DNA from: RUG11462 sp036308645
GTDB taxonomy: Bacteria; Bacillota; Clostridia; Oscillospirales; Acutalibacteraceae
DNA: 64,000 bases
Assembly (NCBI GenBank): GCA_036308645.1
Contig: JAXJVH010000022.1
Coordinates: 1 to 64,000, forward strand
Direction of reading: 5' to 3'
This document shows positions 17,627 to 25,222 of this stretch, one piece after another (positions within the stretch are counted from its first letter, which is position 1; every line of letters begins with the position of its first letter). The notes below the pieces were generated by a model, which saw only the letters and a list, made by a program, of their open reading frames with translations, made no database searches and was not told where the DNA came from. A program made the translations under genes and the position numbers.

Positions 17627-17746
17627 AATAAACGAAATCCTTTTTGCAAAAATAATTAATTTTGTTTTTAGTATTTCCGAAAAAGTTTCAAAAATGTTTA
17701 CCAAAAAAGATTTTATATTTTTGTAGATTATTTCAATTTAAAAACA

Positions 17747-17775
17747 TTGACTATTAACATGGTTTGTTGTAAAAT
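17747..17775 (+). promoter_or_regulatory. Promoter for first solute-binding lipoprotein gene
   Basis: TTGACT (17747-17752), a 17-nt spacer and TAAAAT (17770-17775), 70 nt before the ATG. The paralogous gene downstream has the same arrangement. Confidence 0.7.
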
Positions 17776-17845
17776 TAGTTAGAAAAGATTTAAGTGAATT
17801 ACTTTTGTTATATATATTATTTGTATTTATTTGGAGGTATTTTAA

Positions 17846-19399
17846 ATGCCCGATACTAAAAAGTGGATGGCTTTTATATTGGCAATTGTGTTTTCTGCCT
17901 CGATAATGGCTTGTCAAAGCACTGAAATCGACAATAATCCTACAACCGAAAATAAAGATAAAACAACCGAAGAAATCAAAAGTTCGGTTGTTTCAACGCT
18001 CGGCGAAACCACTACAACCGTTACGGAAAACAATGATAACGAAACAGAAACTTCTTCATTGAATAATACTGACGGTTCTTATAAAATTGAGCGTACTACA
18101 AATAAAGACGGAAATGCAAGCGACGATTTTATTAAGAGTTTAGAAGGTTTTGAATTAAAAATTCTTTATCCTTGGAAAAATACTTATGCAAATAAAAAGT
18201 GTAAAAAATACGCCGAAACCGCAAAGAAAAATGTTCAAGAACTTTACGGTGTAAAAATACAGGAAAAAAGCCGATATAATAATTATGATGAAAGTTTGGC
18301 CTCTGAAATGGCGGCAAAAAATTGTAAACATCATATTTATTATGCTAAAAATACGATGTTTACCGATTATTTTAAAAGCGGTTATTTTGCAAATTTAATA
18401 CCTGCGATGAGAGAATCGGGCGTTGATTTGCGAGAGCCTTGGTATGTTTCCGAGGCTACGGATTTTTTGAATATCGACGGCAAGCAGTTAGGCTGGATTT
18501 CTTCTGAAGAAGATTTTACAATGCCGTATTTTATAATCTATAATAAAAAACTGCTAAATAAAAAAGGTCTTGAATCTCCCGAAAGCCTTGCGCAACAGGG
18601 ACAATGGACTTGGGACAAACTTCGTGAATATGCAGGAAAGTTTTATTCCGATAAAAATGTCAGCGGTTTTGTAGGCGGCGGTATAAATATGTTAGCCGCT
18701 GTTGCACAGCAATTTGACACCCAACTTACTAAAATTGACAAAGGCACTCAACCTACAACTAATTTGAATGACGCAAATTTTGCAGACGCTTTAAGCACGT
18801 ATTATGATTGGACTTACGGTGGATCGTTTTGGTGTGAAACCTTTAACGGTAAAAAAGATTCTTATGCGATAAAACAGTTTGAAAAAGGTAAAGTTGCCAT
18901 GCTTTACGGTAATTATGACGATATAAAGGCGTTAAAAGGCAAATCTGTTACTAAAAATATCGGCGTTGCGCCGTTCCCTACAAAAGAGGAGTCAAGTGGG
19001 TATACAAATATTGCCGAACCCGAATATGTTGCTTTTATTCCGTCTGTTCATCAGGAGCAAGCGTCAAAAATCTTATTTTTACGCAATGAGTATTATCGCT
19101 ATAATTATTCTTATTCTTTAAAGAGTTTAACCTCTTCTTTAAAAACATATCTCGGCGATAATGAGCAAACGGTTACGAATATTATTAATATCAAGTTAAA
19201 TAAGGACGGAAACAATACTGATTATTGCTGGACTAAATTTTGTGAAGACGTTGACGCCGGTATAACTACCGAGGAAATTGTTAATCAGATTGAAAACGGA
19301 ACTTATACCTCAACCGAAGCGATAAGCAAGAATAAAAATGCGCTTACGGAGGCTTATGCAAACATTTGGAAACGTCATAGAATTACAGGGAACGTATAA
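17846..19399 (+). CDS. Extracellular solute-binding lipoprotein (ABC importer), paralog 1
   Basis: A 517-residue secreted lipoprotein. The signal peptide ends in a lipobox, SIMAC, with Cys at about 23, which would be lipidated. A Thr/Glu-rich linker follows (about 25-85), then a family-1-like carbohydrate-binding fold with LKILYPW near the start, TMPYFIIYNKKLL, QGQWTWDKL and VAFIPSVHQEQ. It shares long blocks with the next gene, including the same ITGNV C-terminus, so the two arose by tandem duplication. GGAGG lies 9 nt before ATG. No permease genes are nearby. Its codons are more AT-ending and less biased than those of paralog 2. Confidence 0.88.
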   Translation: MPDTKKWMAFILAIVFSASIMACQSTEIDNNPTTENKDKTTEEIKSSVVSTLGETTTTVTENNDNETETSSLNNTDGSYKIERTTNKDGNASDDFIKSLEGFELKILYPWKNTYANKKCKKYAETAKKNVQELYGVKIQEKSRYNNYDESLASEMAAKNCKHHIYYAKNTMFTDYFKSGYFANLIPAMRESGVDLREPWYVSEATDFLNIDGKQLGWISSEEDFTMPYFIIYNKKLLNKKGLESPESLAQQGQWTWDKLREYAGKFYSDKNVSGFVGGGINMLAAVAQQFDTQLTKIDKGTQPTTNLNDANFADALSTYYDWTYGGSFWCETFNGKKDSYAIKQFEKGKVAMLYGNYDDIKALKGKSVTKNIGVAPFPTKEESSGYTNIAEPEYVAFIPSVHQEQASKILFLRNEYYRYNYSYSLKSLTSSLKTYLGDNEQTVTNIINIKLNKDGNNTDYCWTKFCEDVDAGITTEEIVNQIENGTYTSTEAISKNKNALTEAYANIWKRHRITGNV

Positions 19400-19478
19400 A
19401 AATTTTTCATAATCTTTTTAATAAATTTCTTTTTGTAAACTTTTACATAAAATATTTCAAATTTTTAATTAAAAAATA

Positions 19479-19507
19479 TTGACTAATCAGTCAGTTTGAT
19501 GTAGAAT
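19479..19507 (+). promoter_or_regulatory. Promoter for second solute-binding lipoprotein gene
   Basis: TTGACT (19479-19484), a 17-nt spacer and TAGAAT (19502-19507), 48 nt before the ATG. Confidence 0.7.
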
Positions 19508-19555
19508 TATTATACACAGTAGCGTACTGTTTAAAAAACTTTTGGAGGTAATAAA

Positions 19556-21148
19556 ATGTCAAAATTCGCAAAGATTATTGCTTTGATGATGGCAGTGCTG
19601 TTTACGTTATCGCTCGTTGCTTGCGGCGGTGACGCGGAAGATAATAACGATCCAACCACAGCGCCTACAGCACAGACTGAAACAAGCGATAATGTAACTA
19701 CTTTATCCGGTGAAACCACCACTACCGTAACTACAAAAAAAGGTGATAAAAAAGCGGATAAAACAACAACTAAAAAAACAACTCAAAATGCAAACTTAGT
19801 AGATACAAGTCAAGGCGTTTCCACTACAGGTAACTTAATTGAGCGTACTACTAACAAAGCCGGCAATGCTTCTGATAAGTTTGTAAAGAGTCTTAAAGGC
19901 TTTACTTTGAAAATCCTTTATCCTTGGGAAAACATTTACGGCGACAAGAAGTGTCAGGCTTCTGCTGAAGATTCAATGAAATCAGTTGAGGACCTTTACG
20001 GCGTTAAAATCACAGAAGAAGGTCAGTTCAATAAGTATAATGAAAATTTGGCTTCAGAACTTTCTGCTAAAAACTGTGAAAATCATATCTACTATGCACA
20101 GGGCGGTTACTTCCCGTTCTATTTCCAGAAAGGTTATATTTCCGACCTTACTCCTGCAATGAGAGAATCAGGCGTTGACTTTAACGATCCTTGGTATATT
20201 TCAGACGCTAAAGGCTTCCTTAATATCGACGGTAAACAGTATGGTTGGATTGCTTATGAAGACGAGTATACAATGCCAAGTTGTATTATTTACAATAAGA
20301 GCCTTCTTAATAAAAAGAGACTTGCAGATCCTGCTAAACTTGCAGAACAGGGCAAATGGACTTGGGATACTCTCGAAAAATACGCTAAAAAATTCGCTAA
20401 TGATAAATCTGTAACAGGTTTTGTAGGCGGCGACGTTATTATGTTAGAGGCAATTGCTAACCAGTACGGCACTTCACTTACAAAAGTTTCCCGCGGTGCT
20501 TCACCTGCTACAAATATTACTGATTCTAAAGTTAAGAGTGCTCTTACAACACTCGGCGAATGGACAGTAGGCAAAAACGCTTGGTGCGAAACTTTCTCGG
20601 ATAAATCATGGACTTACGGTAAAACTCAACTTGCCGAGGGCAAAGTTGCTATGTACTTTGGTAAACATGATACAATTCAGAACTTAAAAGGTTCAAGAGT
20701 TCAGAAAGATATGGGTATTGCTCCGTTCCCGACAAAGAGCGGTTCAAAAACTTATACCGGCATAAGCGAACCTCAGTTTATCGCATTTATTCCGATAGTT
20801 CATCAGAAAATCGCTTCTAAAATTCTTTTCGTAAGAAATGAGTATTATCGTTACAACTATCGTTATGTTGCAAGAAACTTCCAGTATAAATGGGCAACAT
20901 ACTTCGGTAAAAATACAGAAGCTATTTCAAATGCTGCTAACATCAAGTTTGCTCGCAACGGTAACAAGATTAAATTCTGCTGGACAACTGTTTGCGAAAC
21001 AGGTGAAGATGTTTCAACCGAAAGCATTATTAAGGAAGTTACCAGCGGTAAATCAACTGCTGCTCAGGCTATCAGCAGTAAGAAAAATGCTCTTACAAAT
21101 GCTTATAAAGAAGTTTGGAGCGGTCATAAGATTACAGGTAATGTATAA
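19556..21148 (+). CDS. Extracellular solute-binding lipoprotein (ABC importer), paralog 2
   Basis: A 530-residue lipoprotein with lipobox SLVAC (Cys at about 22) and a long Thr/Lys-rich linker (about 28-90, TTTVTTKKGDKKADKTTTKK). The binding domain is collinear with paralog 1: AMRESGVD, FLNIDGKQYGWI, GKWTWDTL, FVRNEYYRYNYRY. Codon use is shifted towards CTT, TCT, GCT and AAG, as in rpoB, suggesting strong expression. Paralog 1 lacks this shift. It has its own promoter and is closed by an 18-bp terminator stem. The ligand is unknown; sugar binding is inferred from the fold and the nearby MsmX-type ATPase. Confidence 0.9.
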   Translation: MSKFAKIIALMMAVLFTLSLVACGGDAEDNNDPTTAPTAQTETSDNVTTLSGETTTTVTTKKGDKKADKTTTKKTTQNANLVDTSQGVSTTGNLIERTTNKAGNASDKFVKSLKGFTLKILYPWENIYGDKKCQASAEDSMKSVEDLYGVKITEEGQFNKYNENLASELSAKNCENHIYYAQGGYFPFYFQKGYISDLTPAMRESGVDFNDPWYISDAKGFLNIDGKQYGWIAYEDEYTMPSCIIYNKSLLNKKRLADPAKLAEQGKWTWDTLEKYAKKFANDKSVTGFVGGDVIMLEAIANQYGTSLTKVSRGASPATNITDSKVKSALTTLGEWTVGKNAWCETFSDKSWTYGKTQLAEGKVAMYFGKHDTIQNLKGSRVQKDMGIAPFPTKSGSKTYTGISEPQFIAFIPIVHQKIASKILFVRNEYYRYNYRYVARNFQYKWATYFGKNTEAISNAANIKFARNGNKIKFCWTTVCETGEDVSTESIIKEVTSGKSTAAQAISSKKNALTNAYKEVWSGHKITGNV

Positions 21149-21179
21149 TATTTGACACTGTAGTTTGATATTTAAGTTT

Positions 21180-21230
21180 AAAATCGTTGTCTTACAATTT
21201 TATTTGTAAGACAACGATTTTTCTTTTTTT
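21180..21230 (+). terminator. Strong terminator after lipoprotein paralog 2
   Basis: A perfect 18-bp stem (21180-21197 with 21204-21221) and a 6-nt loop, followed by TTCTTTTTTT. Confidence 0.95.
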
Positions 21231-21435
21231 GGTTCTTTTGCAAAAGTTGGGGTGTAGATTGTCTCCCTCTGACGAGGGAACTGTCGAGCGAAGCGAGACT
21301 GAGGGGAGAGAAAACCCAAAGTATATATCTATCTTTTTATTATTTCTCTCCCTCCGTCACGGCAAAACCGCCGGGCCACCTCCCTCGTCAGAGGGAGGCG
21401 ATGAGTGTTGAAACCCCAACATTAGGAATAGAACC
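21231..21435. repeat. MITE-like palindromic element, copy B (complete, 205 bp)
   Basis: The outer ends are inverted: GGTTCTTTTGCAAAAGTTGGGG at the left, and CCCCAACATTAGGAATAGAACC at the right. They match at 17 of 22 positions when one is reversed. Inside lies a second inverted pair, CCCTCTGACGAGGGA and TCCCTCGTCAGAGGG. The element begins directly after the T-run of a terminator. It has no coding capacity. Confidence 0.85.
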
Positions 21436-21449
21436 TTTCTTTTTTGTGC

Positions 21450-21836
21450 CTATAAAATTATTTTTTCAATAGCCTTTTTATGCAGACGTCCGATTTGTTT
21501 TTCGGAATAGCCCAGTTTTTCACCGATTTGTTCAAATGAATTTCCGCTTATGTATTTTAGGTATAAAATTTCCTTGCATACAAAGTCATCAATACTACCA
21601 ATGTCATTGGTGATTTTTTCTCTGATATCGACAAGTGCGTCAATATTTTTGTCGATTTCTTTTTCGAGTTCATACGCTTTTTTCAAAAGATTTCCGACAT
21701 TGTCCACATCAAAGTCGGTGTACTTTATTGAAAGGGCTCTGTTATACCATTTTTCTTTTTCTTTTATGAGAGCGTCAATATGAGCGTCTAAAGTCGAAAA
21801 GCAACTTAAGTATTTCTTTTTTTCTTCGTAAGTCAT
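21450..21836 (-). CDS. Sigma-70 region-4-like HTH protein (phage-type regulator)
   Basis: A 128-residue protein. The first 80 residues are charged and likely coiled-coil. The last 45 (CKEILYLKYISGNSFEQIGEKLGYSEKQIGRLHKKA) form a sigma-70 region-4 helix-turn-helix, as in DUF1492/ArpU-like phage proteins that control late genes. GAAGGAATG precedes the ATG. It lies with a small XRE gene and close to a repeat element, so it may be left over from a mobile element. Confidence 0.75.
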   Translation of the reverse strand: MTYEEKKKYLSCFSTLDAHIDALIKEKEKWYNRALSIKYTDFDVDNVGNLLKKAYELEKEIDKNIDALVDIREKITNDIGSIDDFVCKEILYLKYISGNSFEQIGEKLGYSEKQIGRLHKKAIEKIIL

Positions 21837-21915
21837 AAATCATTCCTTCTCTCGGGGCTTGTATTTATTATAACCGAAATGCTGACCAATAAACCGTACA
21901 AATGTTCGATAAATC

Positions 21916-22107
21916 TCATTTTATTGATTTAATCAGTTCGTCTATCGAGCAATTCATAAGCGATGAAAGCATTATTATGTGAGAAATATTAGGCACGGAT
22001 TGACCTTTTTCCCACTTCACTACTGCCTGTTGGCTGACTCCTATCTTATAGGCGACGTATCTTTGCGTGTAATCATTTTTTAATCTGAATTCTTTTAATT
22101 TGTTCAT
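21916..22107 (-). CDS. Small XRE-family transcriptional regulator
   Basis: A 63-residue Cro/CI-type HTH: LKEFRLKNDYTQRYVAYKIGVS is the DNA-binding helix pair and QQAVVKWEKGQSVPN the recognition region. AAAGGAG lies about 10 nt before the ATG. It is transcribed towards the sigma-like gene, 80 nt away. The target is unknown. Confidence 0.85.
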   Translation of the reverse strand: MNKLKEFRLKNDYTQRYVAYKIGVSQQAVVKWEKGQSVPNISHIIMLSSLMNCSIDELIKSIK

Positions 22108-22277
22108 TATTTTTAAATCTCCTTTGGTATAATATGGTAATATTTTACATCGTTCGTCTGCTTATGTCAATTATCTTCACACAATTGTGGGTTGTATTGA
22201 CAAATAATTTAAAATATTGTAACATTATGTTTAAACAGCGGTAAATTTAAGATTTTAAAATAATAAGGGTGAAAGAA

Positions 22278-22781
22278 TTGAGCAGTAATTTTGAAATAGA
22301 AAGAAAATACATAATAAAAATGCCAGATTTAGAGTTTCTTGAGAATAATTCCGAGAGAGTTTTAAAAATTACGCAGACATATCTCGGGCAAAACTCCGAC
22401 GGCTTTAATTGCAGAGTAAGAAGAATAGTTGAAAACGGCAAAATTGAATATATTTTTACCGAAAAAAAGGCGGTAAATGAAATAAAACGCATTGAAAATG
22501 AGTATAGAATTGATGAAAACAGATATAATTCTTTGATTAAAAGCAGGTTGAAAGACCGAAATGTTATTGAAAAAACTCGCTATTGCGTTAACAAAAACGG
22601 TTTTATTTATGAGATTGACATTTATCCTTTTTGGCAGAAGCAGGCGGTTATGGAAATAGAACTTGAAAACGAGCAGATTATTCCCGAAAAACTTGATTTT
22701 ATCGAAATATTAAAAGATGTGACTTTTGATAAAAGATTTTCAAATTTTGCTATAAGCAAAGCAATTCCGAAAGAGATTTAA
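22278..22781 (+). CDS. CYTH domain protein (triphosphatase/adenylate cyclase class IV fold)
   Basis: About 167 residues with the CYTH tunnel fold. EIERKYI at the N-terminus is the ExExK signature, followed by RVRR, EKK, EIDIYPFW and MEIELENE, which supply the basic and acidic residues that bind triphosphate and metal. Family members hydrolyse inorganic or organic triphosphates; the substrate is not determined. TTG 22278 is preferred because AAGGG lies about 8 nt upstream; GTG 22269 is the longer alternative. The CBS gene follows 16 nt later. Confidence 0.82.
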   Translation: MSSNFEIERKYIIKMPDLEFLENNSERVLKITQTYLGQNSDGFNCRVRRIVENGKIEYIFTEKKAVNEIKRIENEYRIDENRYNSLIKSRLKDRNVIEKTRYCVNKNGFIYEIDIYPFWQKQAVMEIELENEQIIPEKLDFIEILKDVTFDKRFSNFAISKAIPKEI

Positions 22782-22797
22782 AAGGTTTACAAAAGAT

Positions 22798-23211
22798 ATG
22801 AACATAGCATTTTTTCTGACACTAAAAAAAGATATTATTTATTTATATGATGATTTTTCTATGCGGCAAGCGCTGGAAAAAATGAGAATTCACGGATATA
22901 CCGCTATTCCTGTGTTGTCGCATGAGGGAAAGTATATCGGTACGGTTTCAGAGGGTGATTTTCTTTGGTATTTTTTTGATAAAGAAAAGAAAAAAGGCGC
23001 GTTTAACGAAAAACAACTTGAGAAAACGCCTTTGAAAGAAATAATTAAAAACGACAAATATAATTCGGTGAAAATTACCGCTTCTATTGAAGAATTGGTT
23101 TCTATGTCGCTTACGCAGAATTTTGTTCCGGTAGTAGATGACAACGATAATTTTGTAGGGCTTGTTTTAAGAAAAGATATTATTAAGCATTTCAGCGAAA
23201 AAGCAAAATAA
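22798..23211 (+). CDS. CBS-domain pair protein
   Basis: A 137-residue protein made of two CBS motifs, about 15-60 (MRQALEKMRIHGYTAIPVLSHEGKY) and 85-135 (ASIEELVSMSLTQNFVPVVDD). Such stand-alone CBS pairs bind adenosyl nucleotides and act as sensors. It follows the CYTH gene by 16 nt, so both may read nucleotide state. A terminator follows. Confidence 0.87.
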   Translation: MNIAFFLTLKKDIIYLYDDFSMRQALEKMRIHGYTAIPVLSHEGKYIGTVSEGDFLWYFFDKEKKKGAFNEKQLEKTPLKEIIKNDKYNSVKITASIEELVSMSLTQNFVPVVDDNDNFVGLVLRKDIIKHFSEKAK

Positions 23212-23216
23212 AAAAT

Positions 23217-23247
23217 TAAAAGGGTTGCTAATGCAGCCCTTTTTTGT
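23217..23247 (+). terminator. Terminator after CBS protein gene
   Basis: Stem AAAGGGTTGC / GCAGCCCTTT with a 4-nt loop and a T6 tail, just after the stop. Confidence 0.8.
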
Positions 23248-23331
23248 TACAATATTAATTAAAGAGTGGTAAAAGTTAATGCAAATTTATGCGGTGTGTT
23301 TATTGCTCTAAATTTGTGGAGGTATGCCATA

Positions 23332-24000
23332 TTGATTTATCTGGTTGAAGATGATGAAAATATCAGGGAATTAGTTGTTTACACGCTGAATACTTCTAAT
23401 ATGGAGGCTGTCGGATTTCCTAATGCCACGCCTTTTTGGGAGGCAATGGAAAAACAAATTCCCGATTTGATTTTGCTTGATATAATGCTGCCCGAAGAAG
23501 ATGGATTGTCAATTTTAAAAAAACTCAGGGCGTCATCGGTTACTAAAAACCTGCCGATAATGATGCTTACCGCAAAATCGTCGGAATATGATAAGGTAGT
23601 AGGATTCGACTGCGGTGCAGACGACTACGTTGCAAAACCTTTTGGAATGATGGAACTTATCGCAAGAATAAAGGCGCTGCTTCGTAGGACTCCTAAGGAA
23701 ACAAACGAGGTTGAATACACAATAGGACCGCTTTATGTTTCGCCTTCACGTCACAAAGTTAAGGTTAACGGTGAAAAGGTTTCGCTTACTTTAAAAGAGT
23801 TTGAAATGCTGTGTTATCTGCTTGAAAACCGTGGAATTGTTAAAACAAGAGATCAAATTCTTAATAAAATTTGGGGATATGCGTTTGACGGCGAATCGAG
23901 AACCGTAGACGTACATATAAGGACGCTGCGAAGCAAATTAGGCGAGGCGGCAAATTTAATTGAAACTGTACGCGGAATCGGCTACACTATCGGAGATTAG
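23332..24000 (+). CDS. OmpR/PhoB-family response regulator
   Basis: A 222-residue two-component regulator. The receiver domain (about 1-115) starts IYLVEDDEN, has the phosphoacceptor Asp50 in LILLDIMLPEEDG, and TAKSS supplies the conserved Lys region. A winged-helix DNA-binding domain fills about 128-222 (EFEMLCYLLENRG, SRTVDVHIRTLRSKLG). TTG 23332 is the start, with GGAGG 9 nt upstream; the longer frame from 23266 lacks a ribosome site. The kinase gene starts 4 nt after its stop. Confidence 0.93.
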   Translation: MIYLVEDDENIRELVVYTLNTSNMEAVGFPNATPFWEAMEKQIPDLILLDIMLPEEDGLSILKKLRASSVTKNLPIMMLTAKSSEYDKVVGFDCGADDYVAKPFGMMELIARIKALLRRTPKETNEVEYTIGPLYVSPSRHKVKVNGEKVSLTLKEFEMLCYLLENRGIVKTRDQILNKIWGYAFDGESRTVDVHIRTLRSKLGEAANLIETVRGIGYTIGD

Positions 24001-24004
24001 TTTT

Positions 24005-25021
24005 ATGAAAAAGATAAGTAAAGGCATTTTTCCTATAGTTTTTTCAGCGTTAACGGCAGTGGAAATTTTAACGTTTATTTTTGTTTTAATACTTGCAAAC
24101 GGCAATATTTCTGTGATAAAGTCGGTTGCTTTTTGGATTTTGTGTGTAATTGTAAACGTGGCTGTTTCGCTGATAATTTCAAAATTAATTACTAAAAAAA
24201 TCACAACGCCGATTAATGAAATAGACCTTTCTAAACGGAATCAATTTGAATTGTATGAAGAACTTACGCCGTTTTATCATAATATTAAGAAAAGAAGCGA
24301 TAAAATTCGCAGGCAGATGGAACGGGCAAAACGTGAGCATGAAATTCAGGACAGAGTTCGCAGAGAATTTACGGCGAATGTTTCGCATGAGTTGAAAACG
24401 CCGCTTACATCTATTTCGGGATATGCCGAAATTCTAAAAAACGGTATGGTTAAGCCGGAAGATGTTACGAGGTTTTCCGAAAAGATTTACAGTGAGGCGC
24501 AAAGGCTTATTAATCTTGTAGGCGATATTATTAAGTTGTCACGGCTTGATGAAAATGCGGTTGAGGAAAAGAAAGAGAGAATTGAACTTTATTCGCTTTG
24601 CGAAACAATTATAGGTAGATTAGAGTCTGCCGCCGCCAAACGGGGGATAAATTTTGAACTTATCGGTGCAAAAACAGAGATAACGGGAATACCGAGAATT
24701 ATTGATGAGATGATTTATAATCTTTGTGATAATGCGGTGAAGTATAACCGAGAAAACGGTAAAATTACCGTTTCTGTCATGCAGACAACCACCGAGATTG
24801 TTTTGTCCGTTTCGGATACGGGTATCGGTATTCCGAAAGAGGATACCGAGCGTGTATTTGAACGTTTTTATCGGGTTAACAAAAGCCATTCAAAAGAAAT
24901 AGGCGGAACGGGGCTTGGACTGTCTATCGTTAAGCATGGCGCAGCGGTTCATAATGCAAAACTGTCTGTTGAATCGGAACTTCAAAAAGGGACTACGGTG
25001 ACTATTACGTTTAAAGCATAA
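24005..25021 (+). CDS. Sensor histidine kinase (PhoR-like)
   Basis: A 338-residue membrane kinase, partner of the regulator just upstream. Two transmembrane helices lie at about 8-30 and 40-60. The dimerisation domain holds the phosphorylated His128 in NVSHELKTPLTSISGYAEIL. The ATPase domain shows the N box (NLCDNAVKYN), G1 (DTGIGIP) and G2 (GGTGLGLSIVKH). The extracellular loop is very short, so sensing is probably within the membrane. GGAG within the end of the regulator gene serves ATG 24005. Confidence 0.93.
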   Translation: MKKISKGIFPIVFSALTAVEILTFIFVLILANGNISVIKSVAFWILCVIVNVAVSLIISKLITKKITTPINEIDLSKRNQFELYEELTPFYHNIKKRSDKIRRQMERAKREHEIQDRVRREFTANVSHELKTPLTSISGYAEILKNGMVKPEDVTRFSEKIYSEAQRLINLVGDIIKLSRLDENAVEEKKERIELYSLCETIIGRLESAAAKRGINFELIGAKTEITGIPRIIDEMIYNLCDNAVKYNRENGKITVSVMQTTTEIVLSVSDTGIGIPKEDTERVFERFYRVNKSHSKEIGGTGLGLSIVKHGAAVHNAKLSVESELQKGTTVTITFKA

Positions 25022-25145
25022 AAACAGTCGGTAGCACCGACAGGCGAACACAATCATTGTATGATTTAATATAATTTTATGGCTGACTGGGCTTACGGGA
25101 GCAACCTATTACCCATAAAAACGGGCAACCACACAGGGTTGCCCC
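25022..25145. repeat. Interspersed palindromic repeat, family 2, copy 2
   Basis: Contains AATATAATTTTATGGC, GACTGGGCTTACGG, AGCAACCTATTACCC and GGGCAACC-ACACAG-GGTTGCCC in the same order as copy 1 at 2605-2758. Confidence 0.8.
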
Positions 25146-25177
25146 TACAAATTTAGAGAAGATTTTCGGTAATATTG

Positions 25178-25210
25178 TAAAATGGGCGACCTTTAAGGTC
25201 GCCCATTTTA
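25178..25210. terminator. Convergent (bidirectional) terminator made from a REP-like palindrome
   Basis: A perfect 14-bp stem, TAAAATGGGCGACC / GGTCGCCCATTTTA, with a 5-nt loop, lies between the histidine kinase gene (plus) and the cohesin gene (minus). The core GGGCGACC is the same as in the REP-like repeats. Confidence 0.7.
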
Positions 25211-25222
25211 GTGTAGAAAAAT

